Positions 39,944 to 49,515 of a stretch of 64,000 bases of DNA are shown here, in pieces (positions within the stretch are counted from its first letter, which is position 1; the number at the start of each line of letters is the position of its first letter). This DNA is from Lachnospiraceae bacterium (GTDB lineage Bacteria > Bacillota > Clostridia > Lachnospirales > Lachnospiraceae): contig JAFVSN010000052.1 in NCBI GenBank assembly GCA_017503735.1, positions 1-64,000 of the forward strand. The letters run 5' to 3'. A model generated the notes under the pieces. That model searched no databases and was not told the DNA's origin. It worked only from the letters and a program-made list of their open reading frames with translations. The translations under genes were made by a program, and so were the position numbers.

Positions 39944-40825
39944 ATGTATGAAATTATAGACAAAAAGCGGTTGAGCGATGCAATTGTGATGATGGAAGTA
40001 AAAGCGGAACGTGTCGCAAAATCGTGTATGCCGGGCCAATTTGTAATCGTTAAAATCGACGAAAGAGGGGAACGTATCCCGTTGACGATTTGCGACTACA
40101 AAAGAGAACGCGGAACGGTAACGATTGTTTTTCAGACGGTCGGTGCTTCCACAGAACGTATGGCACGTTTGGAAAAGGGAGATTTTTTCAGGGATTTTGT
40201 GGGCCCGTTGGGAAAGAGTTGTGAATGGACGGAAGAACCGCTTGCAAAGCTAAGCCAAAAGAAAATTTTGTTTGTTGCGGGGGGCGTGGGAACCGCACCG
40301 GTTTATCCGCAGGTGAAGTGGTTGCATGAAAACGGTATTTCCGCAGATTGTATTATCGGTGCCAGAACTAAAGAACTTGTTATTTTAGAAGAAGAAATGA
40401 GTCGGGTTGCAGAGGCGTTGTATGTTACGACAGATGACGGTTCCTACGGAATGAAAGGGAATGTAAACGACTGCATTAAGAAATTAGTGAATGAGGAAAA
40501 GAAGTCCTATGATTTGATTGTTGCCATCGGACCGCTTATTATGATGAAGTTTGTTTGTCTGCTTACGAAAGAATTAGGGATTCCGACCATTGTTAGTTTA
40601 AATCCCATTATGGTAGACGGTACCGGAATGTGCGGTGCATGTCGGGTAACCGTAGGAGGCGAAGTTAAGTTTGCCTGTGTGGACGGTCCGGAGTTTGATG
40701 GTCATTTGGTTGATTTCGATCAGGCAATGAAGCGTCAGCAGATGTACAAAACCGAAGAAGGACGAAGATATCTGAAGGAGCGGGAAGGCTCGTCCCACCA
40801 CGGAGGGTGCGGTCATTGCGAGTAA
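39944..40825 (+). CDS. nfnA: NADH-dependent ferredoxin:NADP+ oxidoreductase, small subunit
   Basis: 293 residues. FAD-binding pattern RIPLTICDYKRERGTVTIVF, NAD site FVAGGVGTAPVYPQVKWLHE, and a C-terminal 2Fe-2S site with Cys residues in GTGMCGACRVTVGGEVKFAC. Length and order match NfnA and related dihydroorotate dehydrogenase electron-transfer proteins. With NfnB it bifurcates electrons between NAD, NADP and ferredoxin, balancing cofactors during fermentation. Start ATG 39944; the ribosome site GGAAGGAA is somewhat far. Confidence 0.88.
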   Translation: MYEIIDKKRLSDAIVMMEVKAERVAKSCMPGQFVIVKIDERGERIPLTICDYKRERGTVTIVFQTVGASTERMARLEKGDFFRDFVGPLGKSCEWTEEPLAKLSQKKILFVAGGVGTAPVYPQVKWLHENGISADCIIGARTKELVILEEEMSRVAEALYVTTDDGSYGMKGNVNDCIKKLVNEEKKSYDLIVAIGPLIMMKFVCLLTKELGIPTIVSLNPIMVDGTGMCGACRVTVGGEVKFACVDGPEFDGHLVDFDQAMKRQQMYKTEEGRRYLKEREGSSHHGGCGHCE

Positions 40826-40852
40826 TGCAAGGCAATATATAGGAGAGATAGA

Positions 40853-42244
40853 ATGGATGGATTAAAACGAGTTCCGGTGCGGGAGCAGGATGCAACGGAA
40901 CGTGCTCATAATTTTGCCGAAGTTTGCCTCGGTTATGATTTAAATGAGGCGAAAGCAGAGGCGGATCGTTGTTTGAAATGTAAAAACCCGAAATGTCAGA
41001 CCGGATGTCCGGTTAACATTGATATTCCGCGTTTTATCGGAAAAGTCAGTGAAGGAGACGTGGAAGGTGCATATCGGGTGATTTCCGAATATTCGGCGTT
41101 GCCGGCAGTATGCGGAAGAGTTTGTCCGCAAGAGTCCCAATGTGAAGCAAAATGTATCCGGGGAATCAAAGGAGAAGCTGTTTCCATCGGAAAGCTGGAG
41201 CGTTTTGTTGCGGATTATGCACGGGAGCATGCACTTCGGCCGGAGGTAAATGCAGAAAAGAAAAATCAGAAAGTAGCCGTTATCGGTTCCGGTCCGGCAG
41301 GGCTTACCTGTGCCGGAGATTTGGCAAAAAACGGATATGATGTTACGATTTTTGAAGCTTTGCATGAGCCGGGAGGAGTTTTGGTATACGGAATTCCTGA
41401 ATTCCGTTTGCCGAAGGATACGGTTGTAAAAAGTGAAATTGAGAATGTAAAGGCCTTAGGTGTAAAAATAGAGACAAATGTGGTGGTCGGGAAGTCGGTG
41501 ACGATTGACGAGCTTTTGGAAGAAGAAGGCTTTTCCGCCGTGTTTGTGGGATCCGGTGCAGGTTTGCCGAAGTTTATGGGAATACCGGGAGAAAGTGCCA
41601 ACGGTGTTTTTTCGGCAAATGAATATTTGACACGGAACAATTTAATGAAGGCTTTTTCAGAAGGATATGATACGCCGATTGCCGCAGGAAAAAAAGTGGC
41701 GGTTGTGGGTGGCGGAAACGTGGCAATGGATGCCGCAAGAACCGCGTTACGTCTGGGTGCGGAAGTTTGCATCGTGTATCGTAGAGGAGAAGAGGAACTT
41801 CCGGCCCGAGTGGAGGAAGTACATCATGCAAAAGAAGAGGGGGTTGAGTTCAAACTTCTTACAAATCCGAAAGCGATTCTGGTGGATGAAAACGGTTGGG
41901 TCAAAGGAATGCGCTGCAGCAGAATGGAATTGGGTGAGGCGGATGCATCCGGAAGAAGACAGCCGATGGAAGTGCCGGGTTCCGAGTTTGAGTTTGAATT
42001 GGATACGGTGATTATGTCCCTGGGAACGAGCCCGAATCCGTTGATTGTTTCTACAACAAGCGGTTTGGAAGCAAATAAGCGGGGCGGTATTGTTGCAACG
42101 GATGAATACGGTGGGACCACAAAGGAAGCCGTCTTTGCCGGAGGAGATGCGGTGACGGGGGCTGCAACGGTGATACTGGCAATGGGTGCGGGAAAGGCAG
42201 CTGCGAAAGGAATCGATGCTTACCTTTCTCATAGAAAAAAATAA
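40853..42244 (+). CDS. nfnB: NADPH-binding large subunit NfnB / glutamate synthase small-chain family
   Basis: 463 residues. The N-terminal Cys clusters CLKCKNPKCQTGCPVNIDIP and CGRVCPQESQCEAKCIRG hold two 4Fe-4S centres. The FAD motif is VAVIGSGPAGLTCAGDL and the NADP motif VAVVGGGNVAMDAARTALRL. GGDAVTGAATVILAMGAGKA ends the FAD domain. The protein family also includes the small chain of glutamate synthase, but the NfnA gene 27 bases upstream and the absence of a large glutamate synthase gene favour NfnB. Confidence 0.88.
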   Translation: MDGLKRVPVREQDATERAHNFAEVCLGYDLNEAKAEADRCLKCKNPKCQTGCPVNIDIPRFIGKVSEGDVEGAYRVISEYSALPAVCGRVCPQESQCEAKCIRGIKGEAVSIGKLERFVADYAREHALRPEVNAEKKNQKVAVIGSGPAGLTCAGDLAKNGYDVTIFEALHEPGGVLVYGIPEFRLPKDTVVKSEIENVKALGVKIETNVVVGKSVTIDELLEEEGFSAVFVGSGAGLPKFMGIPGESANGVFSANEYLTRNNLMKAFSEGYDTPIAAGKKVAVVGGGNVAMDAARTALRLGAEVCIVYRRGEEELPARVEEVHHAKEEGVEFKLLTNPKAILVDENGWVKGMRCSRMELGEADASGRRQPMEVPGSEFEFELDTVIMSLGTSPNPLIVSTTSGLEANKRGGIVATDEYGGTTKEAVFAGGDAVTGAATVILAMGAGKAAAKGIDAYLSHRKK

Positions 42245-42261
42245 AAGGAAAAGGATTTTAT

Positions 42262-43776
42262 ATGGAATTATACGTTCAGATTGGTTTGGCTGTGGTTTTA
42301 GCGGTGATAGGATTTTTACTTGTGATGAATATCGTGCAGAATTTTAAAATTCGACGCGATATGCAAAAAAGTGAAAACGAATTGTTAGATAATTATCAAT
42401 CCCTTAAAACTGCATATGATGAGATGTCACAAGCAAAAGAGGAATTGCTGGAGCATTGTGAGGAATTAACAAAAAGTAAAGAACGTATGCAGAAAACGGC
42501 GTATACGGATTATCTGACCTGTTTACCGAATCGTTTGGGATATTCCGAGTTCATCGAATCTGAGGTGCATGCAATGCACCAAGGAGAATCCATGGCGATT
42601 TTGGACATTGATATTGATAATTTTAAATTAATTAACGAATCTTACGGTCATTCTTACGGCGATGATACATTACGGGAAGTCGGAAGACGTTTGACCAGAT
42701 TGGTATTGGAGCGCGGAGCGTATTTGGCGCGAATCGGCGGAGATGAGTTTGCGGTTGTGTTAAAGGATTTTTCCGGAAGAGAGGAATTGCAGGCTCAAAT
42801 CCAACAGATTATAAATTATATAAAAGAACCTTATCGAATCGGCGAAAAGGAATTTTTGTTAACCGTCAGTGTGGGCGTAGTGCTTGCGCCGATTGACGGA
42901 ATGAATTGTCAGGTGTTGACCAGAAATATGGATGCGGCTAAGTTTTTCGCAAAAACACACGGACGGGACATGTTTATGTTTTATGACGATTCCCTGAGTC
43001 AGACCATAGCAGCAAAGTTGGAGTTACAAAGTGAAATTCGCAGGGCGATTGAAGACAGAGCCTTTGAAGTTTATTTTCAGCCGCAGATTGACTTGACGTC
43101 GGAACAGATTATCGGATTTGAAGCTTTGTTACGTTGGAATCATCCGGAACGGGGCGTGATTCTTCCTTCCGAGTTTATTCCGGCAGCAGAAGAGAGCGGT
43201 CTTATCGTTCCACTGGGTGAGTTTGTTTTAAGAGAGTCCTGTCAGAAGTTAAAGAAATGGCAGGATGAAGGGTATGTGAAACAGGTTTTGGCAGTGAATC
43301 TGTCTGCTCGTCAGTTTAAAGACCGGGATTTCATGGAAAAGGTAATAAAAATAATTGAAGAAACAAAGATTGATCCGAGGCAGTTGGAGCTTGAAATTAC
43401 GGAGTCGATGGCACTGGATGATTTGGAGTATGCAATTAAGACATTACAGAAGTTGAAAACGTTGGGTGTTTCCTTTGCATTGGATGATTTCGGCACCGGC
43501 TATTCTTCGTTGAATTATTTGAAGCGCCTTCCGGTAAATCAGTTAAAGATTGACAAGAGTTTCATGGACAAGGTTCTGGAAGATCATTCCGACCAGAAGA
43601 TTGTAGAAACGATTATTGCATTGGCACAGGCTTTGGATTTGATTGTAATCGCTGAAGGTGTTGAAAGTGAGGAACAAGCGGATTTCCTTAAGTCCGTCAG
43701 CTGTAACAAAGCACAAGGATATCTGTACAGTAAACCGTTACGTGAAACGGATATCAAAGAATTTTTGCGTGCGTAA
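42262..43776 (+). CDS. GGDEF-EAL cyclic di-GMP signalling protein
   Basis: 504 residues. One N-terminal span (QIGLAVVLAVIGFLLVMNIV), then a coiled coil of about 50 residues without PAS. GGDEF domain at about 85-245 with IGGDEFAVVLKDF, intact for cyclase activity. EAL domain at about 255-500: GFEALLRWNHPERGV, NLSARQF, LEITESMA, LDDFGTGYSSLNYLKRLP and VIAEGVESEEQ, with all metal-binding acids kept. It may both make and degrade cyclic di-GMP. It is 17 bases after nfnB and so probably cotranscribed. Confidence 0.95.
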   Translation: MELYVQIGLAVVLAVIGFLLVMNIVQNFKIRRDMQKSENELLDNYQSLKTAYDEMSQAKEELLEHCEELTKSKERMQKTAYTDYLTCLPNRLGYSEFIESEVHAMHQGESMAILDIDIDNFKLINESYGHSYGDDTLREVGRRLTRLVLERGAYLARIGGDEFAVVLKDFSGREELQAQIQQIINYIKEPYRIGEKEFLLTVSVGVVLAPIDGMNCQVLTRNMDAAKFFAKTHGRDMFMFYDDSLSQTIAAKLELQSEIRRAIEDRAFEVYFQPQIDLTSEQIIGFEALLRWNHPERGVILPSEFIPAAEESGLIVPLGEFVLRESCQKLKKWQDEGYVKQVLAVNLSARQFKDRDFMEKVIKIIEETKIDPRQLELEITESMALDDLEYAIKTLQKLKTLGVSFALDDFGTGYSSLNYLKRLPVNQLKIDKSFMDKVLEDHSDQKIVETIIALAQALDLIVIAEGVESEEQADFLKSVSCNKAQGYLYSKPLRETDIKEFLRA

Positions 43777-43796
43777 ATACATATGTGAAAGAAAAG

Positions 43797-43837
43797 TGGC
43801 GAAATCCTTGAAAATACAGGGCTTTCGTCATTTTTTT
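43797..43837 (+). terminator. nfnAB operon terminator
   Basis: GGCGAAATCCT pairs with AGGGCTTTCGTC (imperfect), followed by ATTTTTTT. Confidence 0.75.
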
Positions 43838-43899
43838 ATGCTTTTTTCGGTTGGCATATTGCATAAAGTTCAGCCGGAAAATTTGTGAATTATTCCGAC

Positions 43900-43928
43900 T
43901 TGCAGAAAAAGTTTAAATCGGTTAATAT
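43900..43928 (+). promoter_or_regulatory. candidate promoter of DUF5688-like gene
   Basis: TTGCAG (43900-43905), 17 bases, TAATAT (43923-43928), about 150 bases before the start. Confidence 0.6.
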
Positions 43929-43931
43929 ATA

Positions 43932-43976
43932 AATAAAGATATCTTTATTAAATTCGAATTTCTTAGATTTAAATCT
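43932..43976. promoter_or_regulatory. three adjacent perfect palindromes
   Basis: AATAAAGATATCTTTATT (18 bp, 43932-43949), AAATTCGAATTT (12 bp, 43950-43961) and AGATTTAAATCT (12 bp, 43965-43976) lie end to end just after the candidate -10. They may be operators or RNA hairpins in the leader. AT-richness makes chance a possibility. Confidence 0.5.
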
Positions 43977-44075
43977 TTTGCTTTGTTTCAAAGTATGGTT
44001 CCATGGAAATCAATTGTAACGTATGTGTGTGCCGGATGCAGAGAAGCTGTATCTATAACGGAGAGGAGTATGTAA

Positions 44076-45032
44076 TTGCAGGAAAAAAAAAATCAAGAAA
44101 AGACGGAGAAATCCCGTTTTGAGGAACTGTTATGTCATCATGTCTTAGATATTTTGGGAGATGGGTTTGAAACAGAGGTTTCCGTGACAAGAAAAAACAA
44201 TGATGTGATGAAAAAAGTAATGTATGTTCGGAAGGAGAACAGTGAATGTATTCCGTGTTTTTATTTGGATGAATTATATCATTCTTATTGCATGGGAGAA
44301 AGTGAGTGGAGTTTGGCCGAGTCTTTGGCAAATATTGTAAGGGGAGAATGTGAGAAAGTCCGACAGAAAGCAAAAAAGTATGTAAGGAAGGAATGGATTG
44401 CGGATCATCTTTTCGTACGGTTGATCAATCGGGAAAGAAACAAAGTGTTTTTGGAAGATGCGGTCTATCGGAACGTATTGGATCTGGCGGCGGTGTTCTA
44501 TGTTCTTACGGAAGACGGTGAGGAAGGAATTAAGAGCTATTGTTTGCCGGTAAATGTCTGGGAACAGCTGAATTTAGGAACAGTAGAGGAGTATTTTCCT
44601 AAGGTGTTGGAAAATACACAGAGACTGTTTCCGGAGCAGATGTACTGTTTGACAGAAGGGATGCAGGAGCTTCTGGAACGGGGGGAACCGGGGGATGTTA
44701 TAAGGTTGCGCACTCTGGAAGAAAAGGAGTTGTTGCGTGATAAAACGTTATATGTGTTGTCGAACCGGAGGAAAATATGCGGTGCGGCAACGGTATTATA
44801 TCCGGACATTCTGAAGCGAATCGGAGAGCAATTTTTAGGTGATTATTACATTATTCCCAGCAGCATTCATGAGGTGCTGTTGCTGAAAGCAACAGAAGAG
44901 GAGGAAGAAGTCCGGTTAAATGAGATTGTCCATGAAGTAAACGAAAGCCATGTCGAACCGGAGGAAGTGTTGTCAAATCATGTATATTACTATGCAAGGG
45001 AGGGAGCATGTTTAAAGGAACGCAGAGCATAG
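44076..45032 (+). CDS. DUF5688-like protein, 318 aa
   Basis: Translation starts at TTG 44076, seven bases after GGAGAGGAG; the nearby ATG is followed at once by a stop. The protein is soluble. Blocks include VMYVRKENSECIPCFYLDEL, YHSYCMGESEWSLAESLANI, LFVRLINRERNKVFLEDAVY and YYIIPSSIHEVLLLKATEEE. These match DUF5688, a family frequent in Lachnospiraceae and often present in many copies. Function unknown. Confidence 0.82.
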   Translation: MQEKKNQEKTEKSRFEELLCHHVLDILGDGFETEVSVTRKNNDVMKKVMYVRKENSECIPCFYLDELYHSYCMGESEWSLAESLANIVRGECEKVRQKAKKYVRKEWIADHLFVRLINRERNKVFLEDAVYRNVLDLAAVFYVLTEDGEEGIKSYCLPVNVWEQLNLGTVEEYFPKVLENTQRLFPEQMYCLTEGMQELLERGEPGDVIRLRTLEEKELLRDKTLYVLSNRRKICGAATVLYPDILKRIGEQFLGDYYIIPSSIHEVLLLKATEEEEEVRLNEIVHEVNESHVEPEEVLSNHVYYYAREGACLKERRA

Positions 45033-45043
45033 TATAATAGAAA

Positions 45044-45079
45044 GAAAAACGGCACCTGCCGGTAAATGCGGTAGGTGCC
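45044..45079 (-). terminator. terminator shared by convergent genes
   Basis: CGGCACCTGCCG / CGGTAGGTGCCG. On the minus strand it is followed by TTTTTC, so it mainly ends the exported-protein gene at 45106; it may work for the plus-strand gene too. Confidence 0.8.
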
Positions 45080-45105
45080 GGTGTTTCAAAAAACACGGAA
45101 AGAAC

Positions 45106-46248
45106 TTACTGTGTGTCGGAACTGGAGCGCATAAGATTATAGAAATCCTCTAAATCGTCATCGGATAAGAGCGCATCCTGCATTTTTTTATTTGTTTGTT
45201 GTGCCAGTTCCTGAATTACTTCGTTTTTGATCAGTGCCGCATAATAGGCATCGGTATCTAAAGAGGTAATACCCAAATAGATTGCAGGGAGTCCTGTGTC
45301 GGAATCCAGTGAGATGAAATAGGATTCCATACAAGGTGCAGGTGTTTCGGAAAAAATTATTTTTTCCGCATGGGTAACAAATACAATGTAATCGACTTCA
45401 TTTATTCCAGGATAGAGTAGGAAGTCGTAGTTTTCAAAGGCTTCCGTAACCGAGTAACGGGAAGTGATATATTCCATTGGTAAATACTCTGTATTTGAAA
45501 CGCAATGCTTGAAGCGGGTTTCATCCGCATAAAGGCATGCACAATGATATTGCTGAATCAATGCCGGAACGGCCAGTGCTTGTACTGCTTCGGAACGACG
45601 AGCCTGTAAAAAGGCTTCGCTTGCTTTTTCCGTAAGAGGTTCCGTCCGAATCAACTTTGTGCCATCCGGTAAACGGGTAATATAATATTCTTTAAATTGC
45701 GGAATATATAATTGTAAATCGTTGTTGTATAAGGAATAGGTAGCATATATTACGGAAAAGACACCGTCGGTTCCCATCTTTGAGTATAACTGAATATCCT
45801 TTACTTTGGAACCCTTTTCGCAGTCTTGTTTTATGGTATCCTGATTTAACAACGCAGGGTCCGTAACAAGCGTGGAAAGCGTGTCAAAATCATTGGAATA
45901 GTAGGCATTGATATATGCTGTAACCGTATCGCTTTCATCATATCCCGGCTTTAATAATCGATTCTCTACTAAGGACGGCGGAAGCGTCGGTTCCGGTTTC
46001 GAAGTAGGTGCTGATGTGGGAATCGGAGAAGGTGTCGGTTCTTTTGTAGCGACATTAGTTACCGGTGTCTGTGTCGGAACCGTAGGTTTCGGTGTATTTG
46101 TAGGTTCCGGTGTGACCGTCGATGTTAGCTCCGGAGTCGGAGTGTATGAGGTTGTAGTTTTTTTTACGATTCCCGGATAGAATAAAAAGGAGAGTCCAAG
46201 CACGAGCGCCGAACTGCATATCGCTGTGATATATCGTCTGAATTTCAT
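45106..46248 (-). CDS. exported protein with Thr/Pro linker, 380 aa
   Basis: Start ATG 46248 after AAGGAGAG. A signal or anchor (YITAICSSALVLGLSFLFYP) is followed by a linker rich in Thr and Pro, residues about 34-90 (TPTPELTSTVTPEPTNTPKP and similar), typical of cell-surface proteins spanning the wall. The outer domain from about 95 contains YINAYYSNDFDTLSTLVTDP, resembling an NTF2-like fold, and LGITSLDTDAYYAALIKNEV near the end. No enzyme motif is visible. Role unknown. Confidence 0.78.
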   Translation of the reverse strand: MKFRRYITAICSSALVLGLSFLFYPGIVKKTTTSYTPTPELTSTVTPEPTNTPKPTVPTQTPVTNVATKEPTPSPIPTSAPTSKPEPTLPPSLVENRLLKPGYDESDTVTAYINAYYSNDFDTLSTLVTDPALLNQDTIKQDCEKGSKVKDIQLYSKMGTDGVFSVIYATYSLYNNDLQLYIPQFKEYYITRLPDGTKLIRTEPLTEKASEAFLQARRSEAVQALAVPALIQQYHCACLYADETRFKHCVSNTEYLPMEYITSRYSVTEAFENYDFLLYPGINEVDYIVFVTHAEKIIFSETPAPCMESYFISLDSDTGLPAIYLGITSLDTDAYYAALIKNEVIQELAQQTNKKMQDALLSDDDLEDFYNLMRSSSDTQ

Positions 46249-46324
46249 GAGAATCTCTCCTTTCTTCGTTTTACAACCACAATTTATCATACCAAAAAAA
46301 ATAAAGAAAATCAACTGTTTCTAC

Positions 46325-46353
46325 TTGACCAATTGTAGTAATTTGGATATAAT
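46325..46353 (+). promoter_or_regulatory. tRNA-Arg promoter
   Basis: TTGACC (46325-46330), 17 bases, perfect TATAAT (46348-46353), ten bases before the tRNA. Confidence 0.88.
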
Positions 46354-46362
46354 GTCTATATT

Positions 46363-46436
46363 GCATCTGTAGCTCAGTGGATAGAGCAATGGTTTCCGGA
46401 ACCATGTTAGCGGGGGTTCGAGTCCCTTCAGATGCA
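46363..46436 (+). tRNA. tRNA-Arg (anticodon CCG)
   Basis: Acceptor GCATCTG pairs with CAGATGC, discriminator A. D-arm GCTCAGTGGATAGAGC. Anticodon stem ATGGT / ACCAT with loop TTCCGGA, anticodon CCG at 46396-46398. T-arm loop TTCGAGT with two G-T pairs in the stem. The CCA end is not encoded. It reads CGG codons. Confidence 0.95.
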
Positions 46437-46481
46437 TTTTCTTTTTATTTATAATGCGTTTTGCCGGGAGGGCAGTGCGAT

Positions 46482-46520
46482 AAGGAGCTTTTCCGTAACC
46501 AGAACGCGGGAAAGCTCCTT
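46482..46520 (+). terminator. hairpin before rluF
   Basis: AAGGAGCTTTTCC pairs with GGGAAAGCTCCTT, then TTGCG. It could end the tRNA transcript. It is followed by repeated GCAGGCAA...AAAGTGAGC words (46528-46576). Confidence 0.5.
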
Positions 46521-46608
46521 TTGCGTGCAGGCAAAGTGAGCATGCGAGCAAACATAAGCAGGCAAGCAAAGTGAGCGTTGGATAGAAATTATTAGAAAGG
46601 ATACAGGG

Positions 46609-47508
46609 ATGAAGGCTAAAAAATTTGCTGCGGATGAAGTGGCAGAAGGTGTAAGAATCAATAAGTATTTGGCAGATGCGGGAGTGTGTTCCCGTCGTGC
46701 CGCGGACGGTTTTATTGAAGAAGGTAAAGTGTTTATTGACGGCGAACGTGCTGTGATGGGGAGTCGTGTACTGGCAGGACAAACCGTAGTTTTTAACGGG
46801 AAGGAGTTAAAAAAAGAAGAAGATTTGGTGCTTTTAGCGTTAAATAAGCCGAGAGGAATTGTCTGCACCAGTGATAAGAGAGAGCCGGATAATGTGGTGG
46901 ATTTTGTAAACTACGGGAAGCGGATTTATCCGATCGGTCGTCTGGATAAAGATTCGGAAGGATTACTTCTTTTAACCAATGACGGCGATATTGTAAACAA
47001 GATTCTCCGTGCGGGAAATTATCATGAGAAGGAATATATCGTAAAAGTAAATAAGATGATTACGAAGGAGTTTTTACAGGGTATGGCAGGTGGAGTGCCG
47101 ATTTTGGATACCGTCACCAGACCGTGTAAGATTGAAGCTTTGGACAAGTATCGTTTCAAGGTAATCCTGACTCAGGGATTGAATCGTCAGATTCGTCGTA
47201 TGTGTGAGTATTTCGGATATCGCGTGGTACATTTACAGAGAGTACGTATCATGAATATTCGTCTGGGACATTTGAAACTGGGAGATTACCGGAAATTGAC
47301 CCCACAGGAGCTTTCGGAGTTGCAGAGCCTGATTCGAAAGTCTTCCAATACGCCGGTGCTGCATGATGCGTCTAAAAGCGAAGGTAGTGTAACCTATGCG
47401 GCTCCGAAGGATGCAAAATCAGGAGACGCGGAAGGTCGTACGGGGAGAGAAAAGTCGGTCAGACCGGGAATCGAAAGAAAGGAAACGAACCGTTATCGAA
47501 AGGCATAA
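46609..47508 (+). CDS. rluF: 23S rRNA pseudouridine synthase RluF-like
   Basis: 299 residues. An N-terminal S4 RNA-binding domain ([30 protein letters not shown]) and a RsuA-type catalytic domain with the Asp in [20 protein letters not shown]. Later motifs are [11 protein letters not shown] and [20 protein letters not shown]. The C-terminal tail is basic and variable. It converts a uridine in rRNA to pseudouridine, RluF-like by sequence type. The start follows AGAAAGG. It is followed by ligA after 35 bases. Confidence 0.9.
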   Translation: MKAKKFAADEVAEGVRINKYLADAGVCSRRAADGFIEEGKVFIDGERAVMGSRVLAGQTVVFNGKELKKEEDLVLLALNKPRGIVCTSDKREPDNVVDFVNYGKRIYPIGRLDKDSEGLLLLTNDGDIVNKILRAGNYHEKEYIVKVNKMITKEFLQGMAGGVPILDTVTRPCKIEALDKYRFKVILTQGLNRQIRRMCEYFGYRVVHLQRVRIMNIRLGHLKLGDYRKLTPQELSELQSLIRKSSNTPVLHDASKSEGSVTYAAPKDAKSGDAEGRTGREKSVRPGIERKETNRYRKA

Positions 47509-47543
47509 ACGGACCTTGGAGTTAAGTCTGAAAGGTGGATGTT

Positions 47544-49514
47544 ATGGAAAATGCAAAAATGATGGAACGTATGCGGGAATTGCACCGAATTTTAAAAGAG
47601 GCGGCAAAGGCATATTATCAGGATAGTTCCGAAATTATGAGCAATTATGAATATGACGCTTTCTACGATGAACTGGTGGCTTTAGAGAAAGAAACCGGTA
47701 TTGTATTGGCAGACAGTCCCACCGTAAAGGTAGGCTATGAGATTGTCAGCGAATTACCGAAGGAGGCCCATGCCACGCCGATGCTGTCTTTGGATAAGAC
47801 AAAGGATCGGGAGGCTCTTGTGGCCTGGTTGCAGGGAAGAGCGGGCGTGCTCTCTTGGAAGTTAGACGGTCTTACCAATGTACTTACCTATAATAATGGG
47901 GAACTGGTGAAGGGGGTAACCCGGGGAAATGGCGAAATCGGAGAAATTATTACAAATAATGTAAAAGTATATAAAAATGTACCGCTTACGATTCCGTATA
48001 AGGGAAGTCTAACGGTGCGGGGAGAGGCGATTATCACCTATTCCGAGTTTGAACGGATTAACGGAGAGATTGCGGAAGCGGAAGCAAAGTACAAGAATCC
48101 GCGAAATCTTTGCAGCGGTACGGTACGTCAGTTAAATAACGAGATTACGGCACAAAGAAAAGTTTTGTTCTATGCTTATACCTTGGTAACGGCAGAGGAG
48201 GATTTGCAGTTTACAACAAGAAGTGAGCAGATGGAGTTTCTTACAAAGCAGGGATTTACCTGTGTGGAGCATGTGCTTGTGACACCGGAGACAGTTGTAG
48301 AACAAATCGGTAAGATGGAAGCAAAGCTTCCGGAAAACGATTTTCCGTCGGACGGTCTGGTGTTGACCTTTGACGAGATTGCGTTTGCGAACAGTCTCGG
48401 CAGAACCGCAAAGTTTCCGCGGGATTCCATTGCCTTTAAGTGGGCAGATGAGATTGCGGAGACGGAACTTTTGGAAATCGAGTGGAGCGCATCCAGAACA
48501 GGGCTTATTAATCCGGTGGCTGTTTTTGCTCCGGTAGAGTTGGAGGGGACTACGGTATCCCGCGCCAGCATTCATAATGTAAGTATCATGGAAAGTCTGG
48601 CTCTCGGTATCGGTGATACGGTACAGATGTATAAAGCGAATATGATAATCCCGCAGATTGCGGTGAATCTGACGAAGAGCGGTACCGCAAAACCGCCGCA
48701 TAGTTGTCCTGTGTGCGGAGAGCAGACGAGCCTTAAGATAGAAAATGATGTGAAGTCTCTGTATTGTGTAAATGCGGAGTGTCCGGCGAAGAAGGTGAAG
48801 TCCATTGCCCACTTTGTGACCAGAGATGCCATGAACATCGAAGGGTTGTCGGAGGCTACCATCGAAAAGTTTTTGAACGAAAAGATTATAACGAAAGCAG
48901 CGGATTTGTTCCGGCTTGCCGACCATAAAGAGACCATTACCACGATGGAAGGCTTCGGTGAAAAGTCTTATGCAAATCTCATTGCTTCCGTGGAGGCGGC
49001 AAAGACCGTTACACCGGCAAGATTTTTGTATGCGCTCGGTGTGCCGAACATCGGAGTTTCTACCGCGAAGGTCATTTGCCGGTCCTTTGAAGAGGATATG
49101 GAGCGTGTCATGAATGCCACGGTAGAAGAATTGGTGACGGTAGAGGGCATCGGAGCGGTGATTGCGGAAGCTTTTGCAGAGTATTTTGCTATGGAGAAGA
49201 ACCGGGCGGAAGCGGTAGAATTGCTTTCCTTTGTGACCCTGGAGAGACCGGCGGCGACACTGGAATCTTCCATTGCCGGAAAGACCTTTGTCATTACCGG
49301 AAAAGTCTTTCGGTTTGACGGACGTTCCGCACTGAAAGCGTTTATCGAGGAGCGCGGCGGCAAGGTGGCCGGCAGTGTATCCGCAAAGACCGATTATTTG
49401 ATTAATAATGATGCGACTTCCCAGTCGTCCAAAAATAAAACAGCAAGAGAATTAAATGTGCCTGTCATTACGGAAGAGGAATTTTTACAGTTGGCGGGAG
49501 GAAAGGAAGAATAA
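47544..49514 (+). CDS. ligA: NAD-dependent DNA ligase LigA
   Basis: 656 residues; ATG 47544 after AAAGGTGG. It seals nicks in DNA using NAD. Adenylation Lys106 lies in [16 protein letters not shown] (KxDG). The normally conserved TRGDG is TRGNGEIGE here. The OB domain follows, then a four-Cys zinc finger ([20 protein letters not shown] then [10 protein letters not shown]), helix-hairpin-helix repeats and a C-terminal BRCT domain ([20 protein letters not shown]). All domains are present; length is slightly below the usual 670. It is one base apart from metA. Confidence 0.94.
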   Translation: MENAKMMERMRELHRILKEAAKAYYQDSSEIMSNYEYDAFYDELVALEKETGIVLADSPTVKVGYEIVSELPKEAHATPMLSLDKTKDREALVAWLQGRAGVLSWKLDGLTNVLTYNNGELVKGVTRGNGEIGEIITNNVKVYKNVPLTIPYKGSLTVRGEAIITYSEFERINGEIAEAEAKYKNPRNLCSGTVRQLNNEITAQRKVLFYAYTLVTAEEDLQFTTRSEQMEFLTKQGFTCVEHVLVTPETVVEQIGKMEAKLPENDFPSDGLVLTFDEIAFANSLGRTAKFPRDSIAFKWADEIAETELLEIEWSASRTGLINPVAVFAPVELEGTTVSRASIHNVSIMESLALGIGDTVQMYKANMIIPQIAVNLTKSGTAKPPHSCPVCGEQTSLKIENDVKSLYCVNAECPAKKVKSIAHFVTRDAMNIEGLSEATIEKFLNEKIITKAADLFRLADHKETITTMEGFGEKSYANLIASVEAAKTVTPARFLYALGVPNIGVSTAKVICRSFEEDMERVMNATVEELVTVEGIGAVIAEAFAEYFAMEKNRAEAVELLSFVTLERPAATLESSIAGKTFVITGKVFRFDGRSALKAFIEERGGKVAGSVSAKTDYLINNDATSQSSKNKTARELNVPVITEEEFLQLAGGKEE

Positions 49515-49515
49515 T

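Noticed and set aside
45908..46180. Plus-strand Gly/Val-rich open frame
   Set aside because: It is the antisense reading of the Thr/Pro linker of the exported protein at 45106-46248.
46528..46576. Insertion sequence end suggested by repeated GCAGGCAA...GTGAGC
   Set aside because: Two short, imperfect words without transposase or target duplication; left as a low-complexity repeat.
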